Made by a program: the position numbers and the translations under genes. This document shows, piece after piece, positions 16,132 to 23,557 of a DNA stretch of 64,000 nucleotides; position 1 is the stretch's first letter; each line of letters opens with the position of its first letter. Source of the stretch: Neorhizobium populisoli (GTDB lineage: Bacteria > Pseudomonadota > Alphaproteobacteria > Rhizobiales > Rhizobiaceae); NCBI RefSeq assembly GCF_019430945.1, contig NZ_JAHYCB010000019.1, positions 1 through 64,000 of the forward strand, written 5' to 3'. The notes beneath the pieces are model-generated. The model did no database searches and was not told the DNA's origin. It saw only the letters and a list, made by a program, of their open reading frames with translations.

Positions 16132-16520
16132 GCAAACAGCCGGAGGGTCGACGGTGGGGGAACGTTGCTGCCGGTTCGGCAGGAACTGGCGTACTGGATC
16201 ACACCGACAAGATCGAGATCGCGCACGGGCTTCGAAATGACCCCGAGCGCTCCCTCAACTCCGGACGCAACCATCTCAGGATTTCCGGTCATGAAGATAA
16301 CGCTGCAGCCGTGCCGCGCTAGGTGGCGGCCGATCTCAGGGCCGGTGGGGCCATCGAGGAGGTTCACGTCAACCAGGGCGATATCTGCCCTGTCCCCGAG
16401 CTTCTCCGCGTCCGTCCTGTTTGATGCGATGCCCACCACGTGGTGTCCCAGCTCAATGACCGCGTCCTCTATCGCCATTGCGATGAGGAACTGATCCTCT
16501 ACGATCAAGATTTGATGCAT
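16128..16520 (-). CDS. Single-domain response regulator
   Basis: A 130-residue receiver domain starting MHQILIVEDQFLIAMAIEDA. The acidic pocket (ED, residues 8-9), the phosphoacceptor Asp in ALVDVNLLDG (about 53), the Thr in IFMTGNPE and the Lys in VISKPV are all present. No output domain follows, so it probably works by protein contact or as a phosphate sink. A longer start at 16604 is possible but would add an unrelated leader. Its 3' end overlaps the sensor kinase gene by four bases in convergent orientation, and the two probably form one system. Confidence 0.88.
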   Translation of the reverse strand: MHQILIVEDQFLIAMAIEDAVIELGHHVVGIASNRTDAEKLGDRADIALVDVNLLDGPTGPEIGRHLARHGCSVIFMTGNPEMVASGVEGALGVISKPVRDLDLVGVIQYASSCRTGSNVPPPSTLRLFA

Positions 16521-16640
16521 GCAGCCGCCCTGAGTTTCCCGCAAAGATGTAACTCGCAAGTTGTCGGACGGTTCCACGAGTTGATGATTTCTCATGTTGG
16601 GCAAGGTGCCTGATTGCGCAGCGACATGACCCCTGCTTGC

Positions 16641-16745
16641 TCATCTCGTGTCGCGCAGTGCGTCCTCGCCAGTGACCCGGGTTGTGCCCACCGCAACGCC
16701 GACCCAGGCAAACACGGCGCCAACGGCGAGCGAAATGAAGGCCAT
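16641..16745 (-). CDS. Small membrane protein
   Basis: A 34-codon frame (MAFISLAVGAVFAWVGVAVG followed by a charged tail ending in DTR) with GGGGTA eight bases before the ATG. The N-terminal 20 residues form one transmembrane helix. Function unknown. Confidence 0.45.
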   Translation of the reverse strand: MAFISLAVGAVFAWVGVAVGTTRVTGEDALRDTR

Positions 16746-16771
16746 GATCGTACCCCGCTATGTGGCGGTGA

Positions 16772-16796
16772 CAAAAAGGCCCGCACAACGGCGGGT
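16772..16796 (-). terminator. Rho-independent terminator
   Basis: On the minus strand a GC stem (CCCGC/GCGGG, extended by a wobble pair) is followed by CC and TTTTT. It stands about 27 bases upstream of the small membrane gene at 16641-16745, so it must end another minus-strand transcript. No protein gene is seen there, which leaves a small RNA as an option. Confidence 0.65.
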
Positions 16797-16799
16797 CAA

Positions 16800-17163
16800 T
16801 TGCGGTCTGGTCGAATTGGGAGAGGGACCGGACCGGACACAGATTACCTGTTTATACTCCCATGACGTGTCAGCGCCACGTCTGCCGCAAAATTGGGCGG
16901 CGGCCTCTACCATTGAACAGCAAACTCAGCGGCATGGAATTCCCGATAACCTGTTTCGACTGCGTGGGATTGCCTGAGATTGGCAGGATCCGTCGCTCTG
17001 GAGTTATCGGTAACTCGTTGATCATGTCGATATCCAACTTGAACTATTGCCCGAATTGACCGTCTGCGCAATGCAGCCGCGAGATCGGTCATGAGCACTA
17101 CAGACAGGTTTGAACGTTATCGCAAAGCAGTGCGGCTGATGCGGCAAAACGAGCGAAAGAAGT
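16800..17163. other. Intergenic stretch without a supported gene
   Basis: No frame here has a convincing domain or start site. A 51-codon plus-strand frame (17091-17246) is protein-like but runs antisense to the better-supported gene at 17164-17454. Confidence 0.4.
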
Positions 17164-17454
17164 TCAGCGAAGCGCTCGCGCGGCATATGGCCGAGGTTCT
17201 CCGGCTAAAGGGTCGCAGGGAGGTGCTTTCTCTATGTTCGCGGTGAACAGCCGATGCATTGTTTCGGCAATGGCTTGTTCGACCGGGCGGTCCAGCAGGA
17301 TCTCCGGTTCTTCTGCGAGAGCCGTTACGGTTTCCGCAATGAGCGCGTCGCGCTCGCGTCCGATGATATGATATCGAGCAGCATAGCGACGCATTAAGCT
17401 TTTCAGGAGCTCACGGTCGTCGTTGGTCGGGGCGTTCGCCGGAGAGCAAAGCAA
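17164..17454 (-). CDS. Small conserved helical protein, sigma-region-like
   Basis: A 96-residue helical protein (NDDRELLKSLMRRYAARYHIIGRERDALIAETVTAL...). The pattern resembles the start of region 2 of ECF sigma factors or of the PhyR sigma-like domain, but a full sigma domain is not present. It may be a rhizobial relative of that fold or simply a helical protein. No operon partner and no signal peptide. Confidence 0.5.
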   Translation of the reverse strand: MLCSPANAPTNDDRELLKSLMRRYAARYHIIGRERDALIAETVTALAEEPEILLDRPVEQAIAETMHRLFTANIEKAPPCDPLAGEPRPYAARALR

Positions 17455-17633
17455 ACAGCTTCCTCCTTTTCGCAGGCGAGAGCACGGTGTCTCTCCCAGT
17501 CACCGGTGCCTACGGTCAGTGGCTAGGAACGTTTAGCATAGCGCATTGGTCGAACCCGTCGATGTCATATGACATAGTGAGGGAACAAAAACACTCTTGA
17601 TGGGATTTTTACCGCGCTACGAAAGGTGTCATC

Positions 17634-17870
17634 ATGCCCAGGTATTTTTTTGACGTTGTGAACGGTCATGGTTTGGAGCGAGACGAACAGGGCAAGGATT
17701 TGCTGTCGCGGGATAAAATTCCCACCGAAGTCGCCGCGATCCTCGCTGATATCGCGAGAGAAGAGCTTCCAACGACTCCGCTAGCAATGATGCAGGTCAA
17801 TGTGCGCGATGACGCTGGCAAGAATGTCTACCACGGCGAGCTGTCATTTCGAGGTGAATGGGACGACTGA
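17634..17870 (+). CDS. DUF6894 family protein
   Basis: A 78-residue intact member beginning MPRYFFDVVNGHGLERDEQG, the standard family opening, and ending in NVRDDAGKNVYHGELSFRGEW. It is the closest relative of the frameshifted gene at 4383-4614, and a third, longer member lies at 3958-4257. The ATG at 17634 has an AAAGG seven bases upstream. Role unknown. Confidence 0.75.
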   Translation: MPRYFFDVVNGHGLERDEQGKDLLSRDKIPTEVAAILADIAREELPTTPLAMMQVNVRDDAGKNVYHGELSFRGEWDD

Positions 17871-18271
17871 GAGTGGATCCCGCGGCGTGCTTCAACGCAG
17901 CATAAGCAGATCACTACCACTCACCTTCGATAAGGTCGGCATCGAGAGAAGGACGGTTGTCGTTGGTAAGGTTGTATTGCAGCCGAGCGAGCTGTGCGAT
18001 GTGATTGGTAACGTTGCGTTGGGCGTTGCGACGCTCATCTCAGCGATGTCACCAACATCATCGTTTACGACCTCGCCGCCCTTGCGATGCAGTTGAGGAG
18101 ATGATTGCCACGGCCATGCTGGATTGCGGCGTCGACAATTTCGATTTCCCAGCCTTGCAGATCGGATTTCGCCCGTCGCCACTTGTGCTGTGCGCTCCTG
18201 CATTTCGCCCATGGCATGTTCCGTTTACGTCCTCACATGCTCCGACGCGAGTCAATCGTGTCGAGCGGGTA
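17871..18271. other. Intergenic stretch without a supported gene
   Basis: Open frames exist on both strands but none shows a domain, signal peptide or good ribosome-binding site. It separates the DUF6894 gene from the end of the minus-strand periplasmic operon. Confidence 0.45.
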
Positions 18272-18829
18272 TTACTGCATAGCGACTAGCATCTTCACGT
18301 GGGCGAGGTGAGTTTCGAGGCTGGGCAGTGTTTCCTTGGCAAAGCCGACCAGCGATTGATCCTCCCCCGAACCTGCATAGGTGCGGAAAAACCCGACGGC
18401 CTCCATATGCGCCTGCGTCTGCATATCGAGGAAGAGCGTATCGAAATCCTTGCCTTCGGCCGCCTGCAGCTGGTCGAGCATCTTCTGCTGCTTCGGTGCC
18501 AACGCGGGCGGCATGGCGGGCGCCGGTCCCTTGGCCTCAAGGGTCGCCTTCATCTTGTCGCCGGCCTTGCGATGATCGGCAATGATCATTTCAGCCGCCT
18601 TCTTCAGTTCCGGGTTTTGCGCCTTCTGGCGGGCAAGTTCGCTGGAGCGGATTTCCCACTCGTTGGCGCTTGCGGCGACCTTCACGAAGGTGGCCTTGTC
18701 CATCACCATCACCGGAGACGCGTCACCGGCCGGTTTTGCCTTCATCTCCTGCGCCGCCAAAGGCGAAAGTGAGAGCGTAGAAGCAGCGAAGGCGGCCATC
18801 AGGGTTGTCGTCAGGTTGAGTTTCTTCAT
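18272..18829 (-). CDS. Exported DUF4142 protein
   Basis: A 185-residue protein with a signal peptide (cleavage after LAAQ at about residue 27) and a DUF4142 domain. The domain is a ferritin-like helical bundle seen in FVKVAASANEWEIRSSELA, the A-D-H-x-K-A segment ADHRKAGDK, and FDTLFLDMQTQAHMEAVGFFRTY. DUF4142 proteins are periplasmic and common in rhizobial stress regulons. It lies 14 bases after the esterase gene and is probably the third gene of an operon led by the sorbosone-dehydrogenase fusion. Confidence 0.88.
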   Translation of the reverse strand: MKKLNLTTTLMAAFAASTLSLSPLAAQEMKAKPAGDASPVMVMDKATFVKVAASANEWEIRSSELARQKAQNPELKKAAEMIIADHRKAGDKMKATLEAKGPAPAMPPALAPKQQKMLDQLQAAEGKDFDTLFLDMQTQAHMEAVGFFRTYAGSGEDQSLVGFAKETLPSLETHLAHVKMLVAMQ

Positions 18830-18843
18830 TGTTCGCGCTCCAC

Positions 18844-19947
18844 TTACTTGCTCTTCGAGAAGGCTTTGGCGAGATCGGCATTGGCGGCATCGACAGCGGT
18901 TTTCGCCTTGTCGACGACCTTGGCCATGCCAAAAAATTCGTGCGTCACGCCGTCGACATTGATGAGGTTGACCGTAACACCGGCCGCCTTCATCTTTTCG
19001 GCATAAGCCTGTCCTTCGGATCTCAACGGGTCGATCTGCGCCGTAACGACGGTGGCAGAAGGAAGCCCGCCGAGATCGCTGCGCCCAACGAGGTTGATGC
19101 GCGGATCAGCGGTCTGGTCTTTGGACTTGAAGACATGCGCCACGAACCATTCCATGTCGGCTTTACCGAGCGGAAGGGCGTCAGCGTTCTCCTGGTAGGA
19201 TGGCGTGTTCATGTCGTTGCCGGCGATCGGATAGACCAGCAGCTGGTGAACCGGCATCTTTGTTTTCTTCTCCTTGGCCATCAGCGCAACATTGGCGGCA
19301 AGGTTGCCGCCGGCGCTCTCGCCAGCGACGGCAATCCTGTCGGCATCGCCGTTCAGCGTGTGGATGTTCTCCACCGTCCAAATATACGCCGCCCATGCGT
19401 CGTCATGCTGCGCCGGGAACTTGCTTTCCGGCGCATGATGATAATCGACTGACACGACAATGGCCTTGGAGCCGAGCGACAGCGCTCGGGGCGTCGCGTC
19501 ATAAACGTTGATGTCAGCAACAACCCAGCCGCCGCCGTGGAAGTAGAGAACCACTGGGAACGGGCCGTCGCCTTCGGGAATGTAGACCCGGGCGGGCAGA
19601 GCGCCGCCGGCAGTCGGGATCGCGATGTCCTTGGTGGCGAACTTCGCTTCCGGGAAGGGCGATATTTTCCTGTCTCGCTGTACGGTGCGGGCGGCATCGG
19701 CGGGGCTCGCCTGGGTCCGGGCCTCCGCGACGCCCAGCGTGTGGAAAGGTTTCGCATCGAGGGCTTTCAGAGCCTCCAGCACGGCCTGCATCTGCGCGTC
19801 GGCTTGCGCCTGCCGCGGCGACGCGGCCGGCTGGGTCGAAGCCGGGGCGGGAGCGGGCTGGGCCTGCTGCGCCAACGCCAGCGAGGCCGAAGACAGGAGC
19901 GCGACCGAAAGGCCGACCGCTCGCAAAGCGGAAGAATGAACCGGCAT
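18844..19947 (-). CDS. Exported alpha/beta hydrolase, HSL-type esterase
   Basis: A 367-residue protein with a signal peptide and an Ala/Gln/Pro-rich linker (to about residue 55). A hormone-sensitive-lipase-type esterase domain follows: the oxyanion motif HGGGWV at about 137, the nucleophile GESAGGN at about 205, the acid in the DPLRSEG region and a His near the end in GVTHEFF. It would hydrolyse ester substrates in the periplasm. It sits 39 bases after the sorbosone-dehydrogenase fusion and 14 before the DUF4142 gene, all in one direction. Confidence 0.92.
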   Translation of the reverse strand: MPVHSSALRAVGLSVALLSSASLALAQQAQPAPAPASTQPAASPRQAQADAQMQAVLEALKALDAKPFHTLGVAEARTQASPADAARTVQRDRKISPFPEAKFATKDIAIPTAGGALPARVYIPEGDGPFPVVLYFHGGGWVVADINVYDATPRALSLGSKAIVVSVDYHHAPESKFPAQHDDAWAAYIWTVENIHTLNGDADRIAVAGESAGGNLAANVALMAKEKKTKMPVHQLLVYPIAGNDMNTPSYQENADALPLGKADMEWFVAHVFKSKDQTADPRINLVGRSDLGGLPSATVVTAQIDPLRSEGQAYAEKMKAAGVTVNLINVDGVTHEFFGMAKVVDKAKTAVDAANADLAKAFSKSK

Positions 19948-19986
19948 GATGGATCCTTGTTTAGTAAGATTGCTTTGCGTTTCGAG

Positions 19987-21786
19987 TCACTGCTTGGGCG
20001 GGTCAATCTTCTGCTGATAGATGCCGACCAGCTCCCCCTTTGCGATGACGTGACCGGAGACCGCGGCAAGGAGAGCGTCGCGATCCGACGTCGGCGGCAG
20101 GTCGAGCATCTGGTCGAGCGCCAGAACCTGGATATGGTAGTGATGGGCCGGGTCGCCGATCGGCGGCTTTGGACCGAAATAGCCATGCGTGCCGGAGCTG
20201 TTGCGGCCCTGCGAAACACCCTCTGGCTCAGTCAGGCGCAGCTGCTCCTGCAGCCCCTCGGGCAGGCTGGTGACGGTAGAAGGGATATTCCAGGCCAGCC
20301 AATGGACGAAGGGCTTGATCGGCTTGGAATCGGGATCTTCCATGATGATCACATAGGATGCCGCATTCGTAACCGCGTTCCACTTGAGCACCGGCGACAC
20401 GCCGTCGGCATATTCGCTGTGCTGTTGGGGAATGGTCTGATCGGCGGAGAAGGCCTCAGAAGAGACCTTGATCGGCGGCTGAAGCTTGGCATTGGTCTCC
20501 GGTCGATCAATGGCGATTGGGACGCCGACGCCCTTCGCAGCCTGAGCTTGCATCGGCTCTGCCGGAGGCATCGTTGCCGCGGCGGTCTTTTCGGCGTTGC
20601 CGGAATAGGCGATGCGGTAGATGACGCCGTTGGTGTCGTCAGCCATCAGCAGCGCGCCGTCTTTGGCCACGGCCAAACCAACCGGGCGAGCGAAATGGGT
20701 CTTGCCGCCATCCGTCAGGAAACCGGTGAGAAACGGTTCGATCGTTGTCGGCTGGCCGTTTTCGTAATGAATACGAACGACCTCGTAGCCGGAGGCCGGG
20801 TTGCGGTTCCACGATCCACGCATCGTCGCGAAGGCGTCACCGGCATACTCCGCCGGGAAAGAGGCGCCGGTGTAGAATTTCATTTGCATCGGGGCGGCGT
20901 GCGCCGTGTAGCCTAGAACCATCGGCTGGCTGTGCGCGCGCCACTGCTCCTTGGTCACGCCGCCGACCGGCGTCGATTGTGGATAGATGTCGCCCTTGCC
21001 GTAGACATGCGGCCAACCATACTGCCTGCCCTGCTCGAGCCGGTTGAGTTCCTCCGGCTGAACCTCGTCACCGAGAAGGTCGATGCCGTGATCGAGGCCC
21101 CACAACTCGCCGGTCTGCGGGCTCCAGTCAAAGCCAATCGTATTGCGCAGGCCGGAGGCGAAGATCGTCCGGCTCTTGCCGTCGGGAGTCGCGCGCAGGA
21201 TCGTCGCATTTTCCGCGTTGCTTTCGTTGCAGGCGTTGCAGGTAGAACCGACGCTTATGTAAAGCATGCCATCCGGTCCGAACGCCATCACCCGGTTCGG
21301 GTGCTGCCCGGCATCCGGCAGGTCGCCGATGATCATTTCCAGCGGACCGAGCGTTCCGTCCTGCTTGATATCGGCGACGAAGACTTCCTTGACCGTCACA
21401 AGGTAAAGTTTGTTGCCCTTGACGGCGAGGCCATGGGCCTGCGCGCGCGAAGCCACTTGAACCGGCGCCTTGTCGGCCTTGCCATCGCCGTCTTCATCCT
21501 TGAGCAGCAGGACGTCGCCCTCTTCGCGGCGGCTCACATAAACGAAGCCCTGGTTCGATACCGCAATGATGCGGGCATTGCCGAGCCCCTGCGCAAACGG
21601 CTGGACGGAGAAACCCTCAGGCACCTTCAGTTGACCGATCCGATCAGTGGTCGTTGGCAGCTTGTTCGGCTTAAAGACGTTGGTGGTGATCTGAACTTCC
21701 GTTCCATCGCCTTGCTGAGCATGGGCGGCAGTGAGCATGGCGAGTAGAGCTGCCGCTGACGCGGCGCCGAGAAGTCCAGCTTTCAT
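19987..21786 (-). CDS. Periplasmic sorbosone-dehydrogenase-like protein fused to a PEBP (YbhB/YbcL) domain
   Basis: A 599-residue exported protein. After the signal peptide (cleavage at about AHAQ) comes a beta-propeller of the L-sorbosone dehydrogenase / soluble glucose dehydrogenase group (about residues 45-400). It is marked by VPEGFSVQPFAQGLGNAR, HPNRVMAFGPDGMLYISVGS, SGLRNTIGFDW and HFARPVGLAV. These propellers usually bind PQQ and oxidise sugars or aldehydes. An Ala-rich linker leads to a complete PEBP/Raf-kinase-inhibitor-like domain (about 425-599) with EDPDSKPIKPFVHWLAWN. The ATG at 21786 follows GGAGAGA. It is the first gene of a three-gene operon with an EcfG-like promoter upstream. 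Confidence 0.9.
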   Translation of the reverse strand: MKAGLLGAASAAALLAMLTAAHAQQGDGTEVQITTNVFKPNKLPTTTDRIGQLKVPEGFSVQPFAQGLGNARIIAVSNQGFVYVSRREEGDVLLLKDEDGDGKADKAPVQVASRAQAHGLAVKGNKLYLVTVKEVFVADIKQDGTLGPLEMIIGDLPDAGQHPNRVMAFGPDGMLYISVGSTCNACNESNAENATILRATPDGKSRTIFASGLRNTIGFDWSPQTGELWGLDHGIDLLGDEVQPEELNRLEQGRQYGWPHVYGKGDIYPQSTPVGGVTKEQWRAHSQPMVLGYTAHAAPMQMKFYTGASFPAEYAGDAFATMRGSWNRNPASGYEVVRIHYENGQPTTIEPFLTGFLTDGGKTHFARPVGLAVAKDGALLMADDTNGVIYRIAYSGNAEKTAAATMPPAEPMQAQAAKGVGVPIAIDRPETNAKLQPPIKVSSEAFSADQTIPQQHSEYADGVSPVLKWNAVTNAASYVIIMEDPDSKPIKPFVHWLAWNIPSTVTSLPEGLQEQLRLTEPEGVSQGRNSSGTHGYFGPKPPIGDPAHHYHIQVLALDQMLDLPPTSDRDALLAAVSGHVIAKGELVGIYQQKIDPPKQ

Positions 21787-21819
21787 GCGATGTATCTCTC
21801 CAATGGGGTACGGCGCTTC

Positions 21820-21844
21820 AACAAGCGGCAAGCACCGTTGTTCC
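21820..21844 (-). promoter_or_regulatory. EcfG-like promoter for the sorbosone-dehydrogenase operon
   Basis: On the minus strand GGAAC (21844-21840), 16 bases, then TGTT (21823-21820) matches the EcfG consensus with one mismatch in the -10 box. The predicted start would be about 25 bases ahead of the ATG at 21786. Confidence 0.4.
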
Positions 21845-22176
21845 CGGGCAGGGCGAATATTGACAGGATCTAGGCCGCGCGCCGCAGCGTCAACGGTGAT
21901 CGCCCGTCGGTTGTAGCTCGCTTGACGACCTCTAGGCGCGGTCGAGAGTGAACAAGGCCCGGTCACTATCTCTGACTGCACCGCAACGGTCTTGTCAAAA
22001 CCCTGTAGTGAACTCAAACAACGATCTGGCGTTTTCCATCCTCGCTGACGTCAGAAAGCTGATCGGCAAGCACCCGGTCCCTCGCGGAGTCTTTGGAAAA
22101 GGAGATTGAAATATAGGAGAGAAACTCAAAAGGACCTACCAGCACCTCCTCGAAGGTGCAGCTGACGGCTTGGCGC

Positions 22177-22401
22177 GACAGGAACCTGTTCGATTATATC
22201 ACAGATCATTGTCCGAAGACGTCCGCGAAGCGGATCGTCAAAGCTTGACTGTTTGCGCTTAGCGATCCGCACGTGCGCGACCGTGATGTCCTCAATGCCG
22301 TCTAGGCGTTTGCGATCACCTACCGTCTGTCATCGCTTGGTGTCGAAGCCGATGCCCCCGAGGAGAATAACGATAATGCTCAGTCGCCGTCCGTATCGTG
22401 A
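22177..22401 (+). pseudogene. Small helical protein gene with two nonsense codons
   Basis: One plus-strand frame reads DRNLFDYITDHCPKTSAKRIVKA-stop-LFALSDPHVRDRDVLNAV-stop-AFAITYRLSSLGVEADAP... to TGA at 22399. Ignoring the two internal stops gives a complete small protein related in pattern to the intact minus-strand gene at 22501-22755 (HPEASKKEIARAAFLSVI). It is a recently decayed relative. Confidence 0.6.
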
Positions 22402-22500
22402 AACCTAAAAGCAAAGCTTGAAACGTCGGCATCAAAGCTTCTCCTTCCGGTAAAAGGAGGACGCCGGAATATCTAGGTCACGGCACGGCGATCCACTGAT

Positions 22501-22755
22501 TCAGCCGTCCCCTTCTTCGCGTGTCTCCACGGCTAGATCGTGCAGGGCCTGCGTGTCCTCCGGCGAGTATTCGGCCGACAGTATGACGCTCAGAAACGCT
22601 GCGCGCGCAATTTCCTTCTTTGACGCTTCCGGATGACGATTTTTAACCGCGTCGATCAGCGCTTTCGGTTGCATTTGAGGGGTCGCCAGCTCTTTGATCG
22701 TCTCCGCAATACGCTCGATCTCGCGTAGTTTCTTTTCCTGTATCCGTTGCTCCAC
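22501..22755 (-). CDS. Small conserved helical protein
   Basis: An 84-residue protein from GTG 22755, which has GGGGGA five bases ahead; the frame is open to 22788 without support. It has a charged coiled-coil-like N-terminus (EQRIQEKKLREIERIAETIKEL), then RHPEASKKEIARAAFLSVILSAEYSPEDTQALHDLA. A broken relative lies on the other strand at 22177-22401. I recall such proteins from rhizobial plasmids; no function is known. Confidence 0.55.
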   Translation of the reverse strand: MEQRIQEKKLREIERIAETIKELATPQMQPKALIDAVKNRHPEASKKEIARAAFLSVILSAEYSPEDTQALHDLAVETREEGDG

Positions 22756-22810
22756 CGCTGTCCCCCGAAGCTTAACGACACAGCGCAAGGGTTTTGTGAA
22801 CGTTGCGTCG

Positions 22811-22990
22811 TTAAAGAAAGCGCAGACCTTCTCCGCCGAGGGCTAACTCGGCAATGGCAAAGTCATTGGTATCGACGCAAAATGTGTGCTTGGCGCCAAC
22901 CGATTTGCGGATGCGATCGGGCCGCACCTGCCGCTCGTCGATACCGTAAGCAATGCCATAACATGACGGGACTTCCCAAAATGCTCGACC
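22811..22990 (-). pseudogene. dinB: DNA polymerase IV (dinB) fragment
   Basis: The minus-strand frame reads YGIAYGIDERQVRPDRIRKSVGAKHTFCVDTNDF, which matches the thumb/little-finger junction of Y-family polymerase IV (compare the usual GVDER...RKSVGAENTF). Upstream and downstream parts are absent or frameshifted, so only this scrap of about 50 residues remains. Confidence 0.7.
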
Positions 22991-23134
22991 TGGAACTGGA
23001 GTAGCTCCGGTTTGAGATCGGCGCCGTGTGGCGGTTGCGAGATTGGGCCAAGACTTCACAGCGAAAACGAAAAGGAAACATATGAGTTTTTTACCTGAAT
23101 CCACCTCGATTGAGGGAGGTTTTCGGATTCAATC

Positions 23135-23159
23135 GAAACCTACGAGCTTAAGCGGCGTT
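23135..23159 (+). promoter_or_regulatory. EcfG-like promoter
   Basis: GAAAC (23135-23139), 16 bases, then CGTT (23156-23159): one mismatch from the EcfG consensus. It would start transcription about 25 bases before the ATG at 23192 and could also feed ligD. Confidence 0.45.
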
Positions 23160-23191
23160 TGGACTCAATCAATCAGCACAGGGAACGACCG

Positions 23192-23500
23192 ATGTCCGAT
23201 AGCGCCACCACCACGATCTACGCAACATTCAAAACCCGAGAGGCAGCCGAGCTTGCGGTCGAACACTTGGTGCAACAGCACGGTATTGCGCGCCCGGACA
23301 TCTTCGTGCAGCCTGTCGGATCGAAGAACTCGGCGGGTTCAGAGCCATCCGGCGGTGACGTTCGCGACGAAGGTGAAGTCAGGACGGACGCACCGCTCGA
23401 GGGGGAGATCGAAGTGTCTGCCGATATCGCCGCAAGCCAGATTGCCGCCGTCCAGCGCGGTTTTGGTGATCTGGACGCTATTTGGGTTTCTGGTCGCTGA
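23192..23500 (+). CDS. Small conserved protein upstream of ligD
   Basis: A 102-residue cytoplasmic protein: TTTIYATFKTREAAELAVEHLVQQHGI, then an acidic disordered middle, then GEIEVSADIAASQIAAVQRGF. The strand-helix-strand ends suggest a ferredoxin-like fold of the kind seen in general-stress proteins. The ATG at 23192 has AGGGA eight bases ahead. It lies 57 bases before ligD behind an EcfG-like promoter. Function unknown. Confidence 0.65.
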   Translation: MSDSATTTIYATFKTREAAELAVEHLVQQHGIARPDIFVQPVGSKNSAGSEPSGGDVRDEGEVRTDAPLEGEIEVSADIAASQIAAVQRGFGDLDAIWVSGR

Positions 23501-23557
23501 GAAATGTGGAGCGGGTCTAACCGGCTCTTTCGTATCCTGTAACGGAGTTTCGAGATC

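Noticed and set aside
17091..17246. 51-codon plus-strand frame beginning MSTTDRFERYRKAVRL
   Set aside because: Protein-like, but it runs antisense into the better-supported gene at 17164-17454 and lacks a clear ribosome-binding site.
17560..17600. GGAAC upstream of the DUF6894 gene at 17634 as an EcfG promoter
   Set aside because: No CGTT-like box at 16 or 17 bases.
19537..20916. 459-codon plus-strand open frame
   Set aside because: Runs antisense to the esterase and the sorbosone-dehydrogenase fusion, both of which carry clear catalytic motifs.
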